The translations under genes were made by a program, and so were the position numbers. The notes beneath the pieces were generated by a model. The model made no database searches. It saw only the letters and a program-made list of their open reading frames with translations, and was not told where the DNA came from. Below are positions 38,401 through 53,830 of a stretch of 64,000 nucleotides of DNA, piece by piece. Source of the stretch: Chamaelirium japonicum (Eukaryota; Streptophyta; Magnoliopsida; Liliales; Melanthiaceae); NCBI GenBank assembly GCA_947650365.1, contig OX393552.1, positions 45,285,740 to 45,349,739 on the forward strand. Direction: 5' to 3'. The number at the start of each line of letters is the position of its first letter. Within the stretch, counting starts at the first letter, position 1.

Positions 38401-38559
38401 AAATGGAAAAGGGGAAGCCACATCCCCCTCAATGCCTTTGAATCACAGTTCAAATATGATGAGAATTGGATAAGCCCCGCAATGCATTTGAATCGTAATT
38501 CAGATCTGATCTTGTTTTTTTTTTTCTTCCTCATATTTTTTGGTGAGTGTGCAATTGTT

Positions 38560-38626
38560 AGGTTTGTTGTGGCCAGGCCAAGAGTGGAATCCAAGGTATC
38601 TATTAAGAACGCTTATAGGAATCATG
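38560..38626 (+). CDS. Exon-like open segment of unknown gene
   Basis: Acceptor-like TGCAATTGTTAG is followed by an open frame reading FVVARPRVESKVSIKNAYRN and then a good donor GTAAGTAG. I do not recognise the protein. Support is only splice-site quality and composition against T-rich surroundings. It may belong with the exon-like segments at 41.2-41.5 and 43.3 kb, all on the plus strand. Confidence 0.25.
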
Positions 38627-39099
38627 TAAGTAGTGATTTAGTTGAAAATTTATCTTCAACCATTCAAATATGATATTATTGAATCTTTTTATATTGGATG
38701 TTTGAGGCTACTAAGAGTATTGTTTTTCTTTTATTTGAATAGAATTGGCTTACCAATAACCAATATGTTTGAGCCACCTACTGTACCATATAATACCACT
38801 GCTGTGGCACCATCAACCAATAGTATTTTTTTCTTTTATTTGAATTTTCTCTCTCTCTCTCTCTCTCTCTCTCATGTTCTAGGATTTCTAATTTCTTGAT
38901 TTTTTTCTTTCCTCTTGATTGTATGTTTATGTCATCGTTGGTGGGGTCGAATTCATTGCTGACGAGCTGTGGAATTAGGCGGTATCTTCCTCCCTTTATT
39001 TCTCTTTCTTTTTCTTCTTCCTTAGTTTTAATTAAAACTGCGAAACAGATCCTGATCCTAAGTACGTCCTATCACATTTGTTATATGATGTTTTAGACT

Positions 39100-41220
39100 A
39101 GGAACGAAACTTCACACGAAACCGAAATGTAAACTAAACCCCCAAAAATGGCTCAAAACACACCACAGAAACTATGCTCCAACTGTGAATTCAGATCTAA
39201 TCGACTTCGTCAAGCCCAAATAAAGCACAATTTGAAGAAGAATCAACTTTTTACATGATAATGAATATATGTTCTAAAAAGAAAGTCAAGTAAATAATTA
39301 GTCTCGAATATAGGTTAATGACATGTTTAAACCACATGTTTAGAAAAATATAAATTTTTTTCCATTCAATGTGCGCCCACATACATCATGGATGAATCTA
39401 TTGTTCAGTTACATTCATTACCTCCAAAATGGCTTTATCTTTGAGAAGTTCTGTCACTTTCAAGGCCTTATTTTCTGAGTGGGCAACTCCCAGCTCTCTC
39501 TCTCTTTGTCCGCAATCGAGCTAAGAATTTAGAGAAGTAGAGAGCATCCGATTTTGTATAGTAAACCATCAATTGAATTTGCTGATGGATTCAATAGAAT
39601 TGCATTTACAAAGTGAGCATCCGATTTTGCTGATGCTAAACAAAATCAGCAAAATTAAATGCTGATTTATAGTGAGCATCCGATTTTGCTGTTTAGCAAA
39701 ATTAGCATTCAATTTTGCTCACTATGTTGTTTAGCATGAGCAAAATTAAGTCTTATGATGAGGTACTAATTTCAAGTTTATTTTTTCCATCCCAATCCAG
39801 TTTACTCTAGATCCAATTCTTGGATGTCGAAGATGGGATAACCATATACCTAATTCATACTAGAACTATCTTATTTTGCATTTGAGCGGGGAAAATTCAA
39901 GGATGGCTTTATCTAATGTATGAAGTCATCGATGACTAATGATTTACAGAAATGAGAGTATAATTTTACTCCGAGTATAACGTATCAGTGTACCTGAGTG
40001 CCGTAACTAGGCATTTTTGGTTGATTGCTCGAGGATGTTTTCTCGGATTTATGTATAAGTAAACCATAATTAATGGCATCTACGAGTTCTTTGTGATGTT
40101 ATAAAAGGAGAAGACACTAGATTTATGTATAAGTAAACCATGATTAATGACACCTACGAGTTCTTTGTGACTTATAAAAAAGCATGTAGGTTTTTAATTG
40201 TCTATTATTGAAATGGATTCAGCATCAACTTTGATGGATTCAATTTTTTTACGTCATGACCTATGTCCCTTAAGTTGCATATTTTTTTAAGAATCCATAT
40301 TGAAGCTGCAGATTGTGTGTCTGCATTTCTTTCGAAGAAGGGCTTTTTCAAATCCTTTTACAAGTGATTCTTAAATGTTTTTTTTTATCCTTATGTTGTC
40401 TTTATTTTTCGGATCCTTGCTATGCTTCATTTCTTCCTGATTTTGCAAAACAATAAATGTTTTTTTTTCTTGCTGAATTTGCAAATCATAAATACTGTTT
40501 TTTTATGATGTTGCTGATTTTGCAAATTTGATGATGTTGCTGATTTTGCCTACGAAAATAAAAAACAATTGAGAGTATAAGACTAAACAATACATAGATT
40601 GAATCAATGTTCCCCTAGCCTTTTTTTTTTCTTTTGCTGATTTTGCCTATGTTTGCCCTTTTTTTTTGTGATTTTGTTGATTTTTTAATTATCTAAGAGT
40701 GTCGTGGGAAATGCAAAGTGGGTCCGGCTTCACTCTCGAAGGGATTAGTCTGAGTCCAAAGTGGGTACATTGCCCGAAATACTAATTTTACTGATTTTTT
40801 CTATGTTTGCCCTATTTTCTTGATTTTTTTTTTCCATTAATTGAAAAACAATAAAAGAAAAATAAAGGCGAGCGGTTAAATCTTTAAAATTTGATTTTTG
40901 CCTATATTTGCATCAAAACAAATCTAAACCGATATGTAAAGGGACGGCTTTCACCATGTCTTCATAATGATGGATACTTTTTTCTCAAAATGTTGGATTC
41001 TTTTAGAAAACCTCTCTTAATGAATGCATGTCCGTGCAAGTGATTCTATCTCCCAATTTTTATGATTTCTTTTTTGGCATCAGATCCAAATAGACATTTC
41101 GGAAATGAATAATGCTTAATCTCTATATATGCTCAAGTTTGTACTTATTTTCTTATGTTGTTAACTACTTAAGATCAAATTTACTTATGGCATTTTATTA
41201 AAGTCAATGTTTCTCCCTTG
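39100..41220. other. T-rich non-coding region with short repeats
   Basis: GAGCATCCGATTTTGCTG recurs at 39540-39700, and a two-copy 85-bp repeat lies at 40050-40175 (TTTATGTATAAGTAAACCAT). GCTGATTTTGC recurs between 40430 and 40800. A SINE body fragment (AGTGGGTCCGGCTTCACTC) lies at 40711-40780. No coding region is recognised. Confidence 0.5.
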
Positions 41221-41390
41221 CAGTTAATACTACCATGTTCGGACCACTTCATGCTCGAATCACCTTCCAACCAAACACCTCCACAACTAAGTAAAACTTC
41301 TCTATCCGAAATGCTCTTTTGCTCAATTGAGAGCCATTCGTGACTCGCTCTTTTTTTTCCCTTTCATTTCAAATGCACTCACCCCCCATC

Positions 41391-41490
41391 CTTCAACGTC
41401 ATTTGGTCTGCAAAAGCCATCGACCCTTGCTGCACCATTGTCAAGGAGTAATCAACCCCTTAACGCACCAAATCTCAGTCCACCAGGTAT
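41391..41490 (+). CDS. Exon-like open segment of unknown gene, with degraded duplicate
   Basis: The frame TSFGLQKPSTLAAPLSRSNQ continues through PLNAPNLSPPG to a donor-like CACCAG-GTATGG, followed by a (CT)n tract. A degraded copy (GGAGGAATCAATCACTCAAC ... CCACTAGGTAGGGCC) follows at about 41663-41725. An acceptor TTGCAG at 41218-41223 precedes it. The protein is unknown and only weakly supported. Confidence 0.25.
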
Positions 41491-41493
41491 GGC

Positions 41494-41546
<53 letters not shown>

Positions 41547-42547
41547 TTGGATCGTAGGGCATAGAGAATATTGTTCCTCTATTTTTTTTTCTCAAAATTA
41601 TTCTCTTTTTTTTTGTGTGTTTTTCATAGAAAAAATATGGGCTCATAAAACTTAATCCTTTGGAGGAATCAATCACTCAACGCACGCAAGCTCAATCCAC
41701 TAGGTAGGGCCTCTCTTTCTCTCTCCTCTATTTTCAGATAAAAAATAATTCTTTCAATTTTTTTTACAGCAACAACATAGAGAATACTGTTAAACTATTT
41801 TTTTTTTTTTGAAAAATGATTTTCTTAATTTTTGTGTGTGTTTTTCATAGAAAAAAATGGTCTCATAAAACTTAATCCATCATGCATGAGGATACAAACA
41901 CGTGTATCTTAAACCATTGGGTCTGCTGATTTTTTGAAGACAAGATGATCGATGACGGTTTGTATCTCATAGAATATATTATTTCTTTTTTGAATTTTGA
42001 CAATAAATAAGTCTCATCCCTACTCCTTAGAACAAACCCGATAAGTGATAGTCGTCATGTGAATCGCTCTATTTTTTTTCCTTTAGAGAATAAATGATTG
42101 TTGTTCTACCAATAGTATCAAGGGCAATGGATTTTATAAAATTATATCAACATGGAGTACTACTTATTACTATGTAATCTATATTTTTTAATAATCCGAA
42201 GTGGGCCATTGCCTGAAAGATTTTTGCAAAAATCCGTGTTGAAATCAGTAAATTTGCCACTTTTTTTTCCTTTGCTGATCTTAATTATTTAGAGTAGTGC
42301 CCGAAGACTACAAACCGAAAAATAGAAAAAGATGTCGACTATGATTGAGTCTTTTTTTAAATCAACAAATTTGCTATTTTTTTCTTACCGATTTTGTAAA
42401 AAATTAGCAAATTTGTTTATCTTGCTTATTTAGAGCAGTGTCTGAAGACTTGAATGATACATATCTGGAGCTTAGTTAGAGCCTCTCATCTATGGGAACA
42501 TGTTGGGTGGTCAAGAGGAGTAAGATTTGAGTCATTCAGGACATATG

Positions 42548-42716
42548 TAGGGGTGACAATGGGTCGGGTCGGGTCGGGTTTTGGTCGGGTTGAGACATTG
42601 ATACAAGTTAGAAATGTGCCAGCATATACAAGACTGACGCAAAACACCCAACCCGAACTAGACCCGTTAAATAGATGGGTTAACAACTTAAACCCAAATC
42701 CGACTTGATAAATACC
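42548..42716. mobile_element. Truncated hAT-like MITE, GGGTCGGG family
   Basis: Begins TAGGGGTGACAATGGGTCGG and continues GGGTTGAGACATTGATACAAG ... AACACCCAACCCGAAC, matching the element that starts at 63797 (TAGGGGTGGCATTGGGTCGG, GGGTTGAGACATAGGTATAA). No right end is seen, so it is truncated or decayed. Confidence 0.55.
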
Positions 42717-43275
42717 AACCTTATAAAAAAAATTCAGCACAATATCTTGCTCAAATCCTTAACTTTTCAAGTGGTCACCTTACCCTAAAACATCAGCAAG
42801 TTTCTTCAAAATCAGCAAAGCACATTAGATTGAACTCACTATTTTGTTGGATCATGCTGGTGTGTTGAATATGTTGCATGGATCTGTTTTTTTTTTTCCT
42901 TCTGTTTCGTAGTTCTAGTCGTGTTTTGCAAATTGCCTTTTTTTGACATTCTTCGATCTGAATTTTGTAGCTGATACTGCCTTTTTCTATTGGCAAATGG
43001 TTTGTACTTGCACGTTACCAATTATCTTGTGTGAGCTATCATTGCTTATATCTAACACTTTGATCCAGTCTTTTGGTCCCACTAAAAATGTAATTTGATT
43101 TTCAGTTATATTGAGTCGACTCTCATCTGCCATGATACCAGACGAGTGAAATGACTGAGGACATGCTGCCTGTGTGACTACATCGCTCACACATAAATAA
43201 ACCTCTCAACTATTTTTTAAATTCTATTTGTGTATTTTAAAAATTATGTTTCACAAAAATGATTGTTTTCAACAG

Positions 43276-43372
43276 GTACTACGTCAATGATGAGAACTCA
43301 TATCCTTCGAAGGGTTGGCTTTGTCCGATAGACAAAGCAATAGTCGATGCTTTAGCACGCGATGTTGTTTAG
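43276..43372 (+). CDS. Terminal-exon-like segment of unknown gene
   Basis: TTTTCAACAG is followed by 31 sense codons and a TAG: YYVNDENSYPSKGWLCPIDK and AIVDALARDVV. The balanced, hydrophilic composition is unlike the T-rich surroundings and looks like a true C-terminal exon. I cannot assign a family. Upstream exons are uncertain, so this may be a gene relic. Confidence 0.35.
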
Positions 43373-43439
43373 ACAATAGTTTTGTTTGTGTTTGTTCCTT
43401 TAGATTTTATTTATAATGACGAATGTGAAAACCCCAATT

Positions 43440-44080
43440 ACTGAGTATATTTGCGGCTTTCTTCTATTATTTTAGGTTCTGTGATTGAGCTTTCTTCTAT
43501 GATTTTAGGTTCTGTGAATGGGCAGACATGTGTTTGCCATTTTGTAATCATGTGGTTACACATGATCTGTTTTTTTAGTTGTGATTATGTTGTCATTTTG
43601 TATTTTTTAGTTGTGATTGGGCAGACATGTGTATGCTATTTTTTTTAGTTGTAATCATGTTGCCATTTTATAATCATGTTGTTATTTTATTTTTGATTCG
43701 TGACTTATGCTGAGGACGTTGTGATATTTTCTGAAGATATTTAAATTATAATCATCAGACTTCATTCATCTAAAATCGTTTCTATTCATCAGGTGGTGGA
43801 TTTAACATTTCTCCCTTAAAAACTCGAAATGGGAGACCTTAAACACAAGTACAGCATCTTATGCAAATTGATTTGGTTGTATAGTGGTGCAGCAATTTTG
43901 TTTTGATCATCTTTAATAAAGCATAAGTAAGCAATTTTGTTTGGATCATCTTTTTTTTCATCCATCTTATGCAAATCGATTTGGTGGTATAATGGAGCAG
44001 CAATTTTTGTTAGTATCAAATGCAAAAGGATGCTATAGTGGTGTAGCAATTTTGTTTGGATCATCTTTAATGAGTGAGTT
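43440..44080. repeat. Short-period direct repeats
   Basis: TTCTATGATTTTAGGTTCTGTG occurs twice at 43458-43515 and GGGCAGACATGTGT twice at 43520 and 43618. From 43850 to 44070 there are three copies of GCAGCAATTTTGTTTGGATC-like sequence with spacing of about 60-180 bp. Non-coding. Confidence 0.6.
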
Positions 44081-45180
44081 GTTAATTTTTTGAGATTATG
44101 TAGAGGAGTGGGGACGAGGTAGGGAAGAGGGTGCTGGAGGAGATCGGGGGGAGGGAGAGCTCGCAGCCCCATCCCGTGCTGCTGCTCTTAGCTGCCGAAG
44201 ATGAAGGGGAAGAATGATTTGGTCCCCTTTCAGATATCTCTTTTTTTCTTCCTAACTGAAAGGCACAGATAAGATCCCCTTTCAGTTATCTATAAACAAA
44301 GTTATTTTTATTCTTTTATCAGTGCAATTGATTTGGTCCTTATTGTGACTTCAAATGACATGGATTTTTTTATATCCTTTTTTTATTAGAGATCAGACAG
44401 ATAGTTGAGTATATCATGTGTTTCTGCTTCTATAGTTTTTGTTCGTATACATTAAGTAGCATTCGACACTTACTATGCATGTGAATGAATGGGTTGACGG
44501 AAGGCTTCACACATAGATCTGCATGACAAAGCATTTATATTATAGGTTATTTAACACTGGTACCTTTACTCCCTTTATAATTAGTAAAGGTATGCACGGC
44601 TCCCAGATTATGCAATTTCTGATTTTATTCTTATTACGTTTCTTCTTCCTATTTCTTACTTATGCTTCAGTCTTCTTTCTTACTCTATATTCCCCTTATT
44701 CACATGCATAGTATTATGCACAGGCCGGTGTTGCCACCGAAAGTATTTAACTATTATGTTCTATTTTTAGTTTCATAGTTGGGTACGAACAATTAGATTT
44801 CATCGCTGGAGCTTCACCGAACACCAAATATTTGTACTTTTTTTTACTAATCATATAATCAATGTTATAGAAGTATTGCATGATTTCGATGTTTGAGAGC
44901 ATACGGTACATATTTGTATAGCTCAAGGATGGAAATTATTGCGTAGTAGTTTTTTTTTGGACTTTCTGTAATAGTTGCATCTATAATGTTTCTCTCATGG
45001 TTGTGAAATATTATGGGAATTTTTTTTAAGTTTTATTTTTAATTTACCATGGTCATTTTTTTTTGACTGATTATAAGTTGGAAATTTTTGTAAAATATTG
45101 TTTGGTGATTAAATTTCAGAAAATTTATTTCTTTTTGGGTGAGGTATGAAAGGCAAGAGTTTTGGGTGATTAAATTTCAG
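44080..45180. other. AT-rich intergenic sequence, nothing recognised
   Basis: No gene, RNA or transposon signature found. T-runs and scattered short frames only. Confidence 0.4.
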
Positions 45181-45339
45181 AAATATTATAAACCCCCCCT
45201 CTCTCTCTCAATAATATTGTTGCCCATGAATTATTATTGCCACCCTCAAAATAATGTCGCCACCCTCTAAAAATTATCACCGCCCTCAAAATATTTTTGT
45301 TGCCCTTGAAATCTTTTTCGTGACCTTGAGCACGGGATT

Positions 45340-48123
<2,784 letters not shown>

Positions 48124-48186
<63 letters not shown>
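48124..48186. repeat. (CT)n microsatellite
   Basis: A pure CT-repeat of about 31 units. Confidence 0.95.
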
Positions 48187-48189
<3 letters not shown>

Positions 48190-48647
48190 CAAAACCCGAC
48201 ATACTATGTAACACCCCATATTCCAGACCAACTTAAATAAATAAGTTGATCTAAAATATAGGGTATCATGATTACTTTTTTATTTTTTATTTTTGAAAGG
48301 TATTACTTTTTTATTATTATTATGATAAAAGAATATAGCAACAAGATTAAAAGATAAATAGATTATTGCATTCCATTATATTAAAATAAGATTGTCCAAC
48401 CGATATCAGAGTTCAACAATTCAGTCCAACTATATGGAGAAACTGACAGGAAACAACGTACTGAAGAAACAAAACTAAGGAAACAAAATAACTAGAGATG
48501 CAAAAACTCCTTTGTACAAAGGCATGAAGTGCTCTCTCTATGATATTGATACGCCTCTCAGAAAACCCAGCTATTGACGATAACCTGCACCTAAAAAATA
48601 TACAACTGAAAGCGTAAAATATCGTGACAAAACTCAGCTAGTATACA

Positions 48648-49260
48648 TATACTACTATAAAACCTGGACAATGCCCGGTTGAACTTGATGCATGCCACTT
48701 ACCATAGATGACATCGCAACCGTCTGAAGAAGTGTGTAATTTGGAGTAAATGTGATTCACTCATCCAGGTGTGATTCACTTGTTAGAAAGAGAAAGAGAG
48801 ATAATACTAATGAATTTTCTAATTAACATCAAATGACCATTATATGCCATTGTATAGGTATTTATCATCTTTATAGTAGGTTTTATTCGGATTTATAAGA
48901 GTGAGCCACGCTCACACACAAGAGTAGGGTTCTAGCTCTTTAAAAGTGGTCCACGTGTCACAACACGGGAAAAATAGCTCTATTTTAGTATTATACTACT
49001 AGTAAGAAATCCGGGACAATGCTCGGATGAAACTTATTAAACGCCATTTGGCACAAATGACATCATAGCCGTCCAAAGAAGTGTGCAATCTGTAGTGAGT
49101 GTGATTCACTCATCGGGTTATGATTTCACTTGTTAGGGAGAGATAATACTAATAATTTTTCTAATTAATTAATATTAAATAATCATTAAATACCATTGAA
49201 TGGATATTTATCAACTTTATAGTAGGTTTTTAATAGGATTTATGAGAGATATTCACGTTC
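48648..49260. repeat. Diverged tandem duplication of about 350 bp
   Basis: TATACTACTATAAAACCTGG plus ACAATGCCCGGTTGAA at 48648 matches TATACTACTAGTAAGAAATC plus GGGACAATGCTCGGATGAA at 48993. Both copies continue with GAAGTGTG, TGTGATTCACTCATC and CACTTGTTAG blocks. The function and element class are unknown. Confidence 0.75.
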
Positions 49261-49269
49261 ACAACGGAA

Positions 49270-51590
49270 GCGATTTACCGGTCGAAAAACCGTTCATGGT
49301 GCACGTTACATGATTAAAATTTTCTTAGAAACTAATCTATATGTGCGTACATGTGTATACACGTGAATCGATCACCCTAATGGCAATCTAACGATACAAA
49401 TTTCTAGCATGCATATAATTCATAGACTACGCTAGATCTACATGTTAGAGTCTTGCATATTTTAACCACGGAGAATTGTTTTCTTTGTCGATGGAGACAA
49501 AAGATCGTCCGCAAAGAAGTCGACGGTTTGCTGGAAGACGATGCCTTTTTGTTCACTCGATCTCACACGGTATACGAAATATCGCTCTCGGGTCTCTAAA
49601 TACCTTTGAAGAATGATCATTCTCCTTATACGAAACGCCATGCAAGAAAAACAAAGTCGCAAGCAAGGGAGTCGAGAGAGACGAGAGAGAATGAACAAAT
49701 GAGAGAAGAGAGAGAAGGTTCGGGTATAGCAAAGAGCCCGAACGGCCCCCGCTCTCCTTCTACTCTTATATAGGGCCGACCCTATGTAAGATGAGCACTC
49801 CTACAGGTTATGGTCGGTCCCCCCTTTTTCCTCCACCTATTTCTCCTCTTATCTCTCTTATTTCCCTAGATTATAGGAGTGATTTTGACTCGATCAAACA
49901 TCCATAATTTATCCCTATGACCGGTCCTATTATGGGGGGAGACAAATCCCTAAAATCAAGGGGTTGGCCTTGACTTGGTCTCCCACACATAAGGTCGCCC
50001 CCCACTAGTGCATAGTGGCATATGGTTTGACTAAAACGCCCATATGTCGCTAGTTAGTCGTTCCTCATGTGCGAGACTTAGCAAGACACTCATAAGTAAA
50101 GCACACTAGTGATTTCACTATTCATCGAGGTTCCTGAAGGGTGCCCCTAGTAAAGTCAACTAGTCAACTCGCAACATGTCCCGGTGTATTGCACCAATAT
50201 AGCGGAATCCACTTATGGCAAGGGATAACTACATGCATCTGTACTAGTCTAGGGTTTTCCTTTAGTACAAAGGGATGACAATGGTGCGGTTTCGGTGCGG
50301 TTTTGGGCAAAACCGAAACCTCACCACCACACCGAAACCGCACCGCACCACGACGGTGTACCGTATGTAAAACCAAAATCGCACCATGCAGTGCGATGCA
50401 TCCGGCTTAATATTATAATGGTCTAAACGGTGCAATTTTTTACAGTTTTGGGCAAAACCGAAACCGCACCGCTCCGTGATGGTTTAATATTTTGGCAAAC
50501 CAAAACCGCACCATGCAGTGCGGTTTTTCATGGTTCTCGGTTTTAAACCGCACCGTTGCCATCCCTACATAATAGTTACACATCTACCGTGCACTAGTGC
50601 AAAGCACACACGGAGCATAGGCATAGACTTCTTGCTTCCTCTAACTACGTCGTGTGTTTTGAGGAGATGGTTCAAGGGCCGTATATAATATGGATAAGGT
50701 GAAATATTTAGGGACCAGGATTCATGCTTCTTGAACTCGATCAACACACTACCCGAGTTACCATCAATCCTCTGAGTTCGAGTTAACATGCGTAGCCACC
50801 TAGAGTGTGACGTAGGCTGTACTCCAATTCCTCCGGACTTACTATATTATCCTATATACCCCTGTTATCTGCGTAGTAGTAGTAAACCCGCTGTCCCTCG
50901 ACTTAGTGCCATGGCGCAACTCAAGCGGTGGAGAATGTCGTCAGACTCGAGTGCTCATATGACTCAGTTCCTTCCAGGTTGACCATATACATTGTACCAC
51001 TGATTATCCCGTCGAGTAATCGAACCCGATCAATAGTCCAACTAATGACCACTAGGCCTAGATTTGGTACAACGTAAGTCAGACCAAGGAACGCACCTCC
51101 TATAAGGGGTGTGAATGACCTGCAGGAGTGGCATGCTGATACGATACCAATCGGGTAACCCAACACACCATGGTTTTGGATTACGTAACCGAACCCTCAC
51201 ACATTGGTGTTCCAAAGCACCACACAATTAGTTAGCCTACCAGTTGTGGTTCCTCAGGGTTTATGACCGTTTTATCCTAAGCAGAAACACGACTTAGTAT
51301 GTCAGTGTCTGCTCACCGATCTATACACCGTGTTGGTTTCGTTTGGCCACATACGTTGTGTCTGCTGATGACCATAATGAAGACTCCCCATGCACTACCA
51401 TCCCCAACAACTTATCATGACAAGGTGACCAACCTGATCATAGTTGCGAACTGATTTAGGTTACATGGGACCAATCCACTTAGTCTTCAACTCAGTGGAC
51501 TATCATGTAGCCATGGCTCGCTGTTCTTGAAAGAACACGTAACTGTGTTACGTACCAACATGCATCTCATATAATAATATTTATTCTTTA
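49270..51590 (-). mobile_element. LTR-like non-coding repeat, copy B
   Basis: Inverted, diverged partner of 33840-35745. On the minus strand it carries a TATA box CCCTATATAAGAG at about 49765-49777 followed by a purine-rich leader, as in an LTR promoter. It contains a hAT-type MITE at about 50270-50567. It abuts a decayed copia gag region at 51.6 kb, but shares no sequence I can see with that element's own LTR, so it is probably a separate insertion. Confidence 0.6.
50270..50567. mobile_element. hAT-type MITE, second member of the GCGGTTTCGG family
   Basis: Ends AAGGGATGACAATGG and CCGTTGCCATCCCTA plus an interior of GGTGCGGTTT / AAACCGCACC and GGGCAAAACCGAAA motifs match the element at 10312-10635. 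No intact target duplication was found (TTAGTACA against CATAATAG), consistent with an older copy. Confidence 0.7.
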
Positions 51591-51599
51591 TTAATAGAT

Positions 51600-52873
51600 C
51601 AAAATCCAGAGTTTTACAAGCTTAGAACACACCAATTCTAATAAAGAGTCCCTTCATTTATTGCCACATGCTTTGACCAATGATCTCTCCATAGTATTCC
51701 ACGAGTTTGTGGTGAATATAGTCATGTACCCCTCCTCGACCAACTGACCGACAGAGATCAAGTTCCTCTTCAAACTATGCACATGCCTCACGTTCTTCAA
51801 CTACAAAACAAGACCATACTCTGGTCTATTTGGACATCTCATTTGCCTACTATGCTGCACGACTCATCATCTCCAAGGTACGCCTTTCCTAGATCTCCAT
51901 GCACATATATAGTTGCAGAGGATGTTCCGGTTAGATGTTGCGTAAAATGACACACCTGAATTGACCACCCATGCCTCTTGTCTAGCATCCATCAAAAATA
52001 TCAATGCCTTGTCGTGCACTACTTCTAAGATGTTTGCATATGGCTCTGCATTACTTGGGCTAAGTTGCTTGACCTTTGGAAGTCTGCAGCCCTACTGTAG
52101 CAGCCCTTATTGCCACAGTTCCAACACCTGTCAGGTTTTTGATTTTCAGGAGGACCCTCTTGGCTTGGATCTCCTATAGGATCTTCCATGGTTCTTCCCT
52201 CTATAAGGACCTCTACTCTTGTGTCTCCCTCTGTTCTCCGTGTCAGGGCGCTCCCTGATGCTTCTCCAAACGACTTCCTTCGAACCTCCTCGCTCAATAG
52301 CAGAATTATGACATCTTCGTAGTTTAGATGCTTCATTCTTGAAGAGTTGTCGAAGGCCATCACAAGTTCTCCCCAACTGTTCGGAAGGGACAAGAGAATC
52401 AAAAGGGCTCGGATCTCATCTTCGAAAGTGATCTTCACCGACTTTAAATTGGCTCGTTAACGTATTGAAATTGTTTAGGTGTTCTGCTATGCTCCCTCCT
52501 TCATTCATAAACATATCAAATAATTTCTTCATCGGAAGAATCTTGTTCGGTGTGGAGGGTTTTTCATACACTTTTTTTAGGACTTTTATCAAACCATTTA
52601 TAGTTGTTTCAGAGGAGATTGAATGCTACTGTTGGAGATAGGGACATTCGAATCGCAATTAGGGCTTTTTTTTGCCAAGAATGCCCAAACCGCCTAGTCC
52701 ACGTCCTTCAACTTGTCTGCTACTCCTTTGAGCAACAAATACAAATACTTCTGATAGAGGTAGTGTTTGATCTGAATTATACATAATCCAAAATTCAATC
52801 TATTAAATTTCTCGATCCTAATATTTCTTTCTTCCACCATCGCTTCATCCGAAAACCTTGCTCTGATATCAAT
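51600..52873 (-). mobile_element. Decayed Ty1/copia retrotransposon, gag and protease region
   Basis: Minus-strand blocks in order are RFSDEAMVEERNIRIEKFN with LNFGLCIIQIKHYLYQKYLY at 52860-52700 (gag start) and EIRALLILLSLPNSWGELVM at about 52410-52360. They continue with a zinc knuckle CWNCGNKG at about 52120, then VVNSGVSFYAT (protease-like) and KRNLISVGQL at about 51760. The primer-binding-like TGATATCAGAGC lies at 52871-52860. Gag is related to the relic at 1.0-1.4 kb. Integrase, RT and RNase H are missing, so it is truncated. Confidence 0.8.
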
Positions 52874-53340
52874 TGTTGTATATCGTGTAAGTGATCGACG
52901 GAAGAAAAACAACAACCAAGCATACCAATCTACGAAAGAATCAAGTAAAGAAAAAATAGAGAACACATGAAATTACCTAGTTTCGGCAAATATTGCATAC
53001 GTCCTGTCTCGAGATATTGCACTTCACTATCTTAAAGAAATGGATCGGAAGGAACAAGTCTTCTTCTCAATCTACAATAGAATCACTCGGCCACGTATTC
53101 TCCTCGATCAATCGTCACCTCTCTACTCCTCTCCTTGTTGATCTAATCCCTATCCAATGCCCTCTCAATGTTCACACAACCTTCTTACCAAAGACAACTC
53201 TCAAAAGCCTATTTAAACACCCAAGAGAAACCCTAAATTTTTTCAAACCCGTGCCTCCATCGGTGCGGATGCCCAGTCACCAGGTTACAAAAAACCACCG
53301 TACCCAGGCTCCAAGTTGGTATATAAGTATAGATATTCGT
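52874..53340 (-). mobile_element. 5' LTR of the decayed copia element
   Basis: The LTR ends ACAACA directly before the primer site. It contains a TATA-like TTTAAATAGGC (about 53205-53215 on the minus strand) and then a leader-like stretch. The outer border is not fixed. Confidence 0.55.
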
Positions 53341-53602
53341 CATTAAAAATGCATGCCTTTCACATGTTAGTTAAACCCGACTTTTACGATGGATTATCGG
53401 ATAATAGAAAAGAAAAATGAGTCAGAGTGCTAGTCTGATAAATATTTGTTAATGGTGAACTACTATTGAATTAAATTTATATTTTTAAAAAAATCCCTTT
53501 CATACTGTACAAACTACAAACCCAGCCGAGTACACTGGCATGAATCTCCATGTCAACAAAAATGTCGAACAATGCGTCTCCACAACATTTCTAATGAAGA
53601 GT

Positions 53603-53728
53603 AATGCTGTACAACCAACTTGTTTGCCAACTTTTGTTGCCAACTCCACATGATGTGGAGTGCTGGCATGAGTTGAGCCGTAGGCGGATGCCACGTAAAG
53701 TTGGCAAATTAGTTGGCTACCTAGCATT
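53603..53728. mobile_element. Foldback MITE downstream of the DUF668 gene
   Basis: Ends AATGCTGTACAACCAACTTG and AATTAGTTGGCTACCTAGCATT are inverted with small gaps, and TTTGCCAACTTT pairs with AAAGTTGGCAAA. About 126 bp, no coding. Its end (AATGCT..) resembles that of the element upstream of the same gene. Confidence 0.6.
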
Positions 53729-53830
53729 TCCCCCCCAATATAGAAAGAGTAAAGTGCCGGTCTCCTGCGGCGTGTGGTAGCTACTCACCCACACGCTTCG
53801 TCCCCTCAGATAACGAATCACGGACCCGGA

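Noticed and set aside
50262-50575. Target duplication for the MITE at 50270-50567
   Set aside because: TTAGTACA and CATAATAG do not match. The element call rests on ends and interior only.
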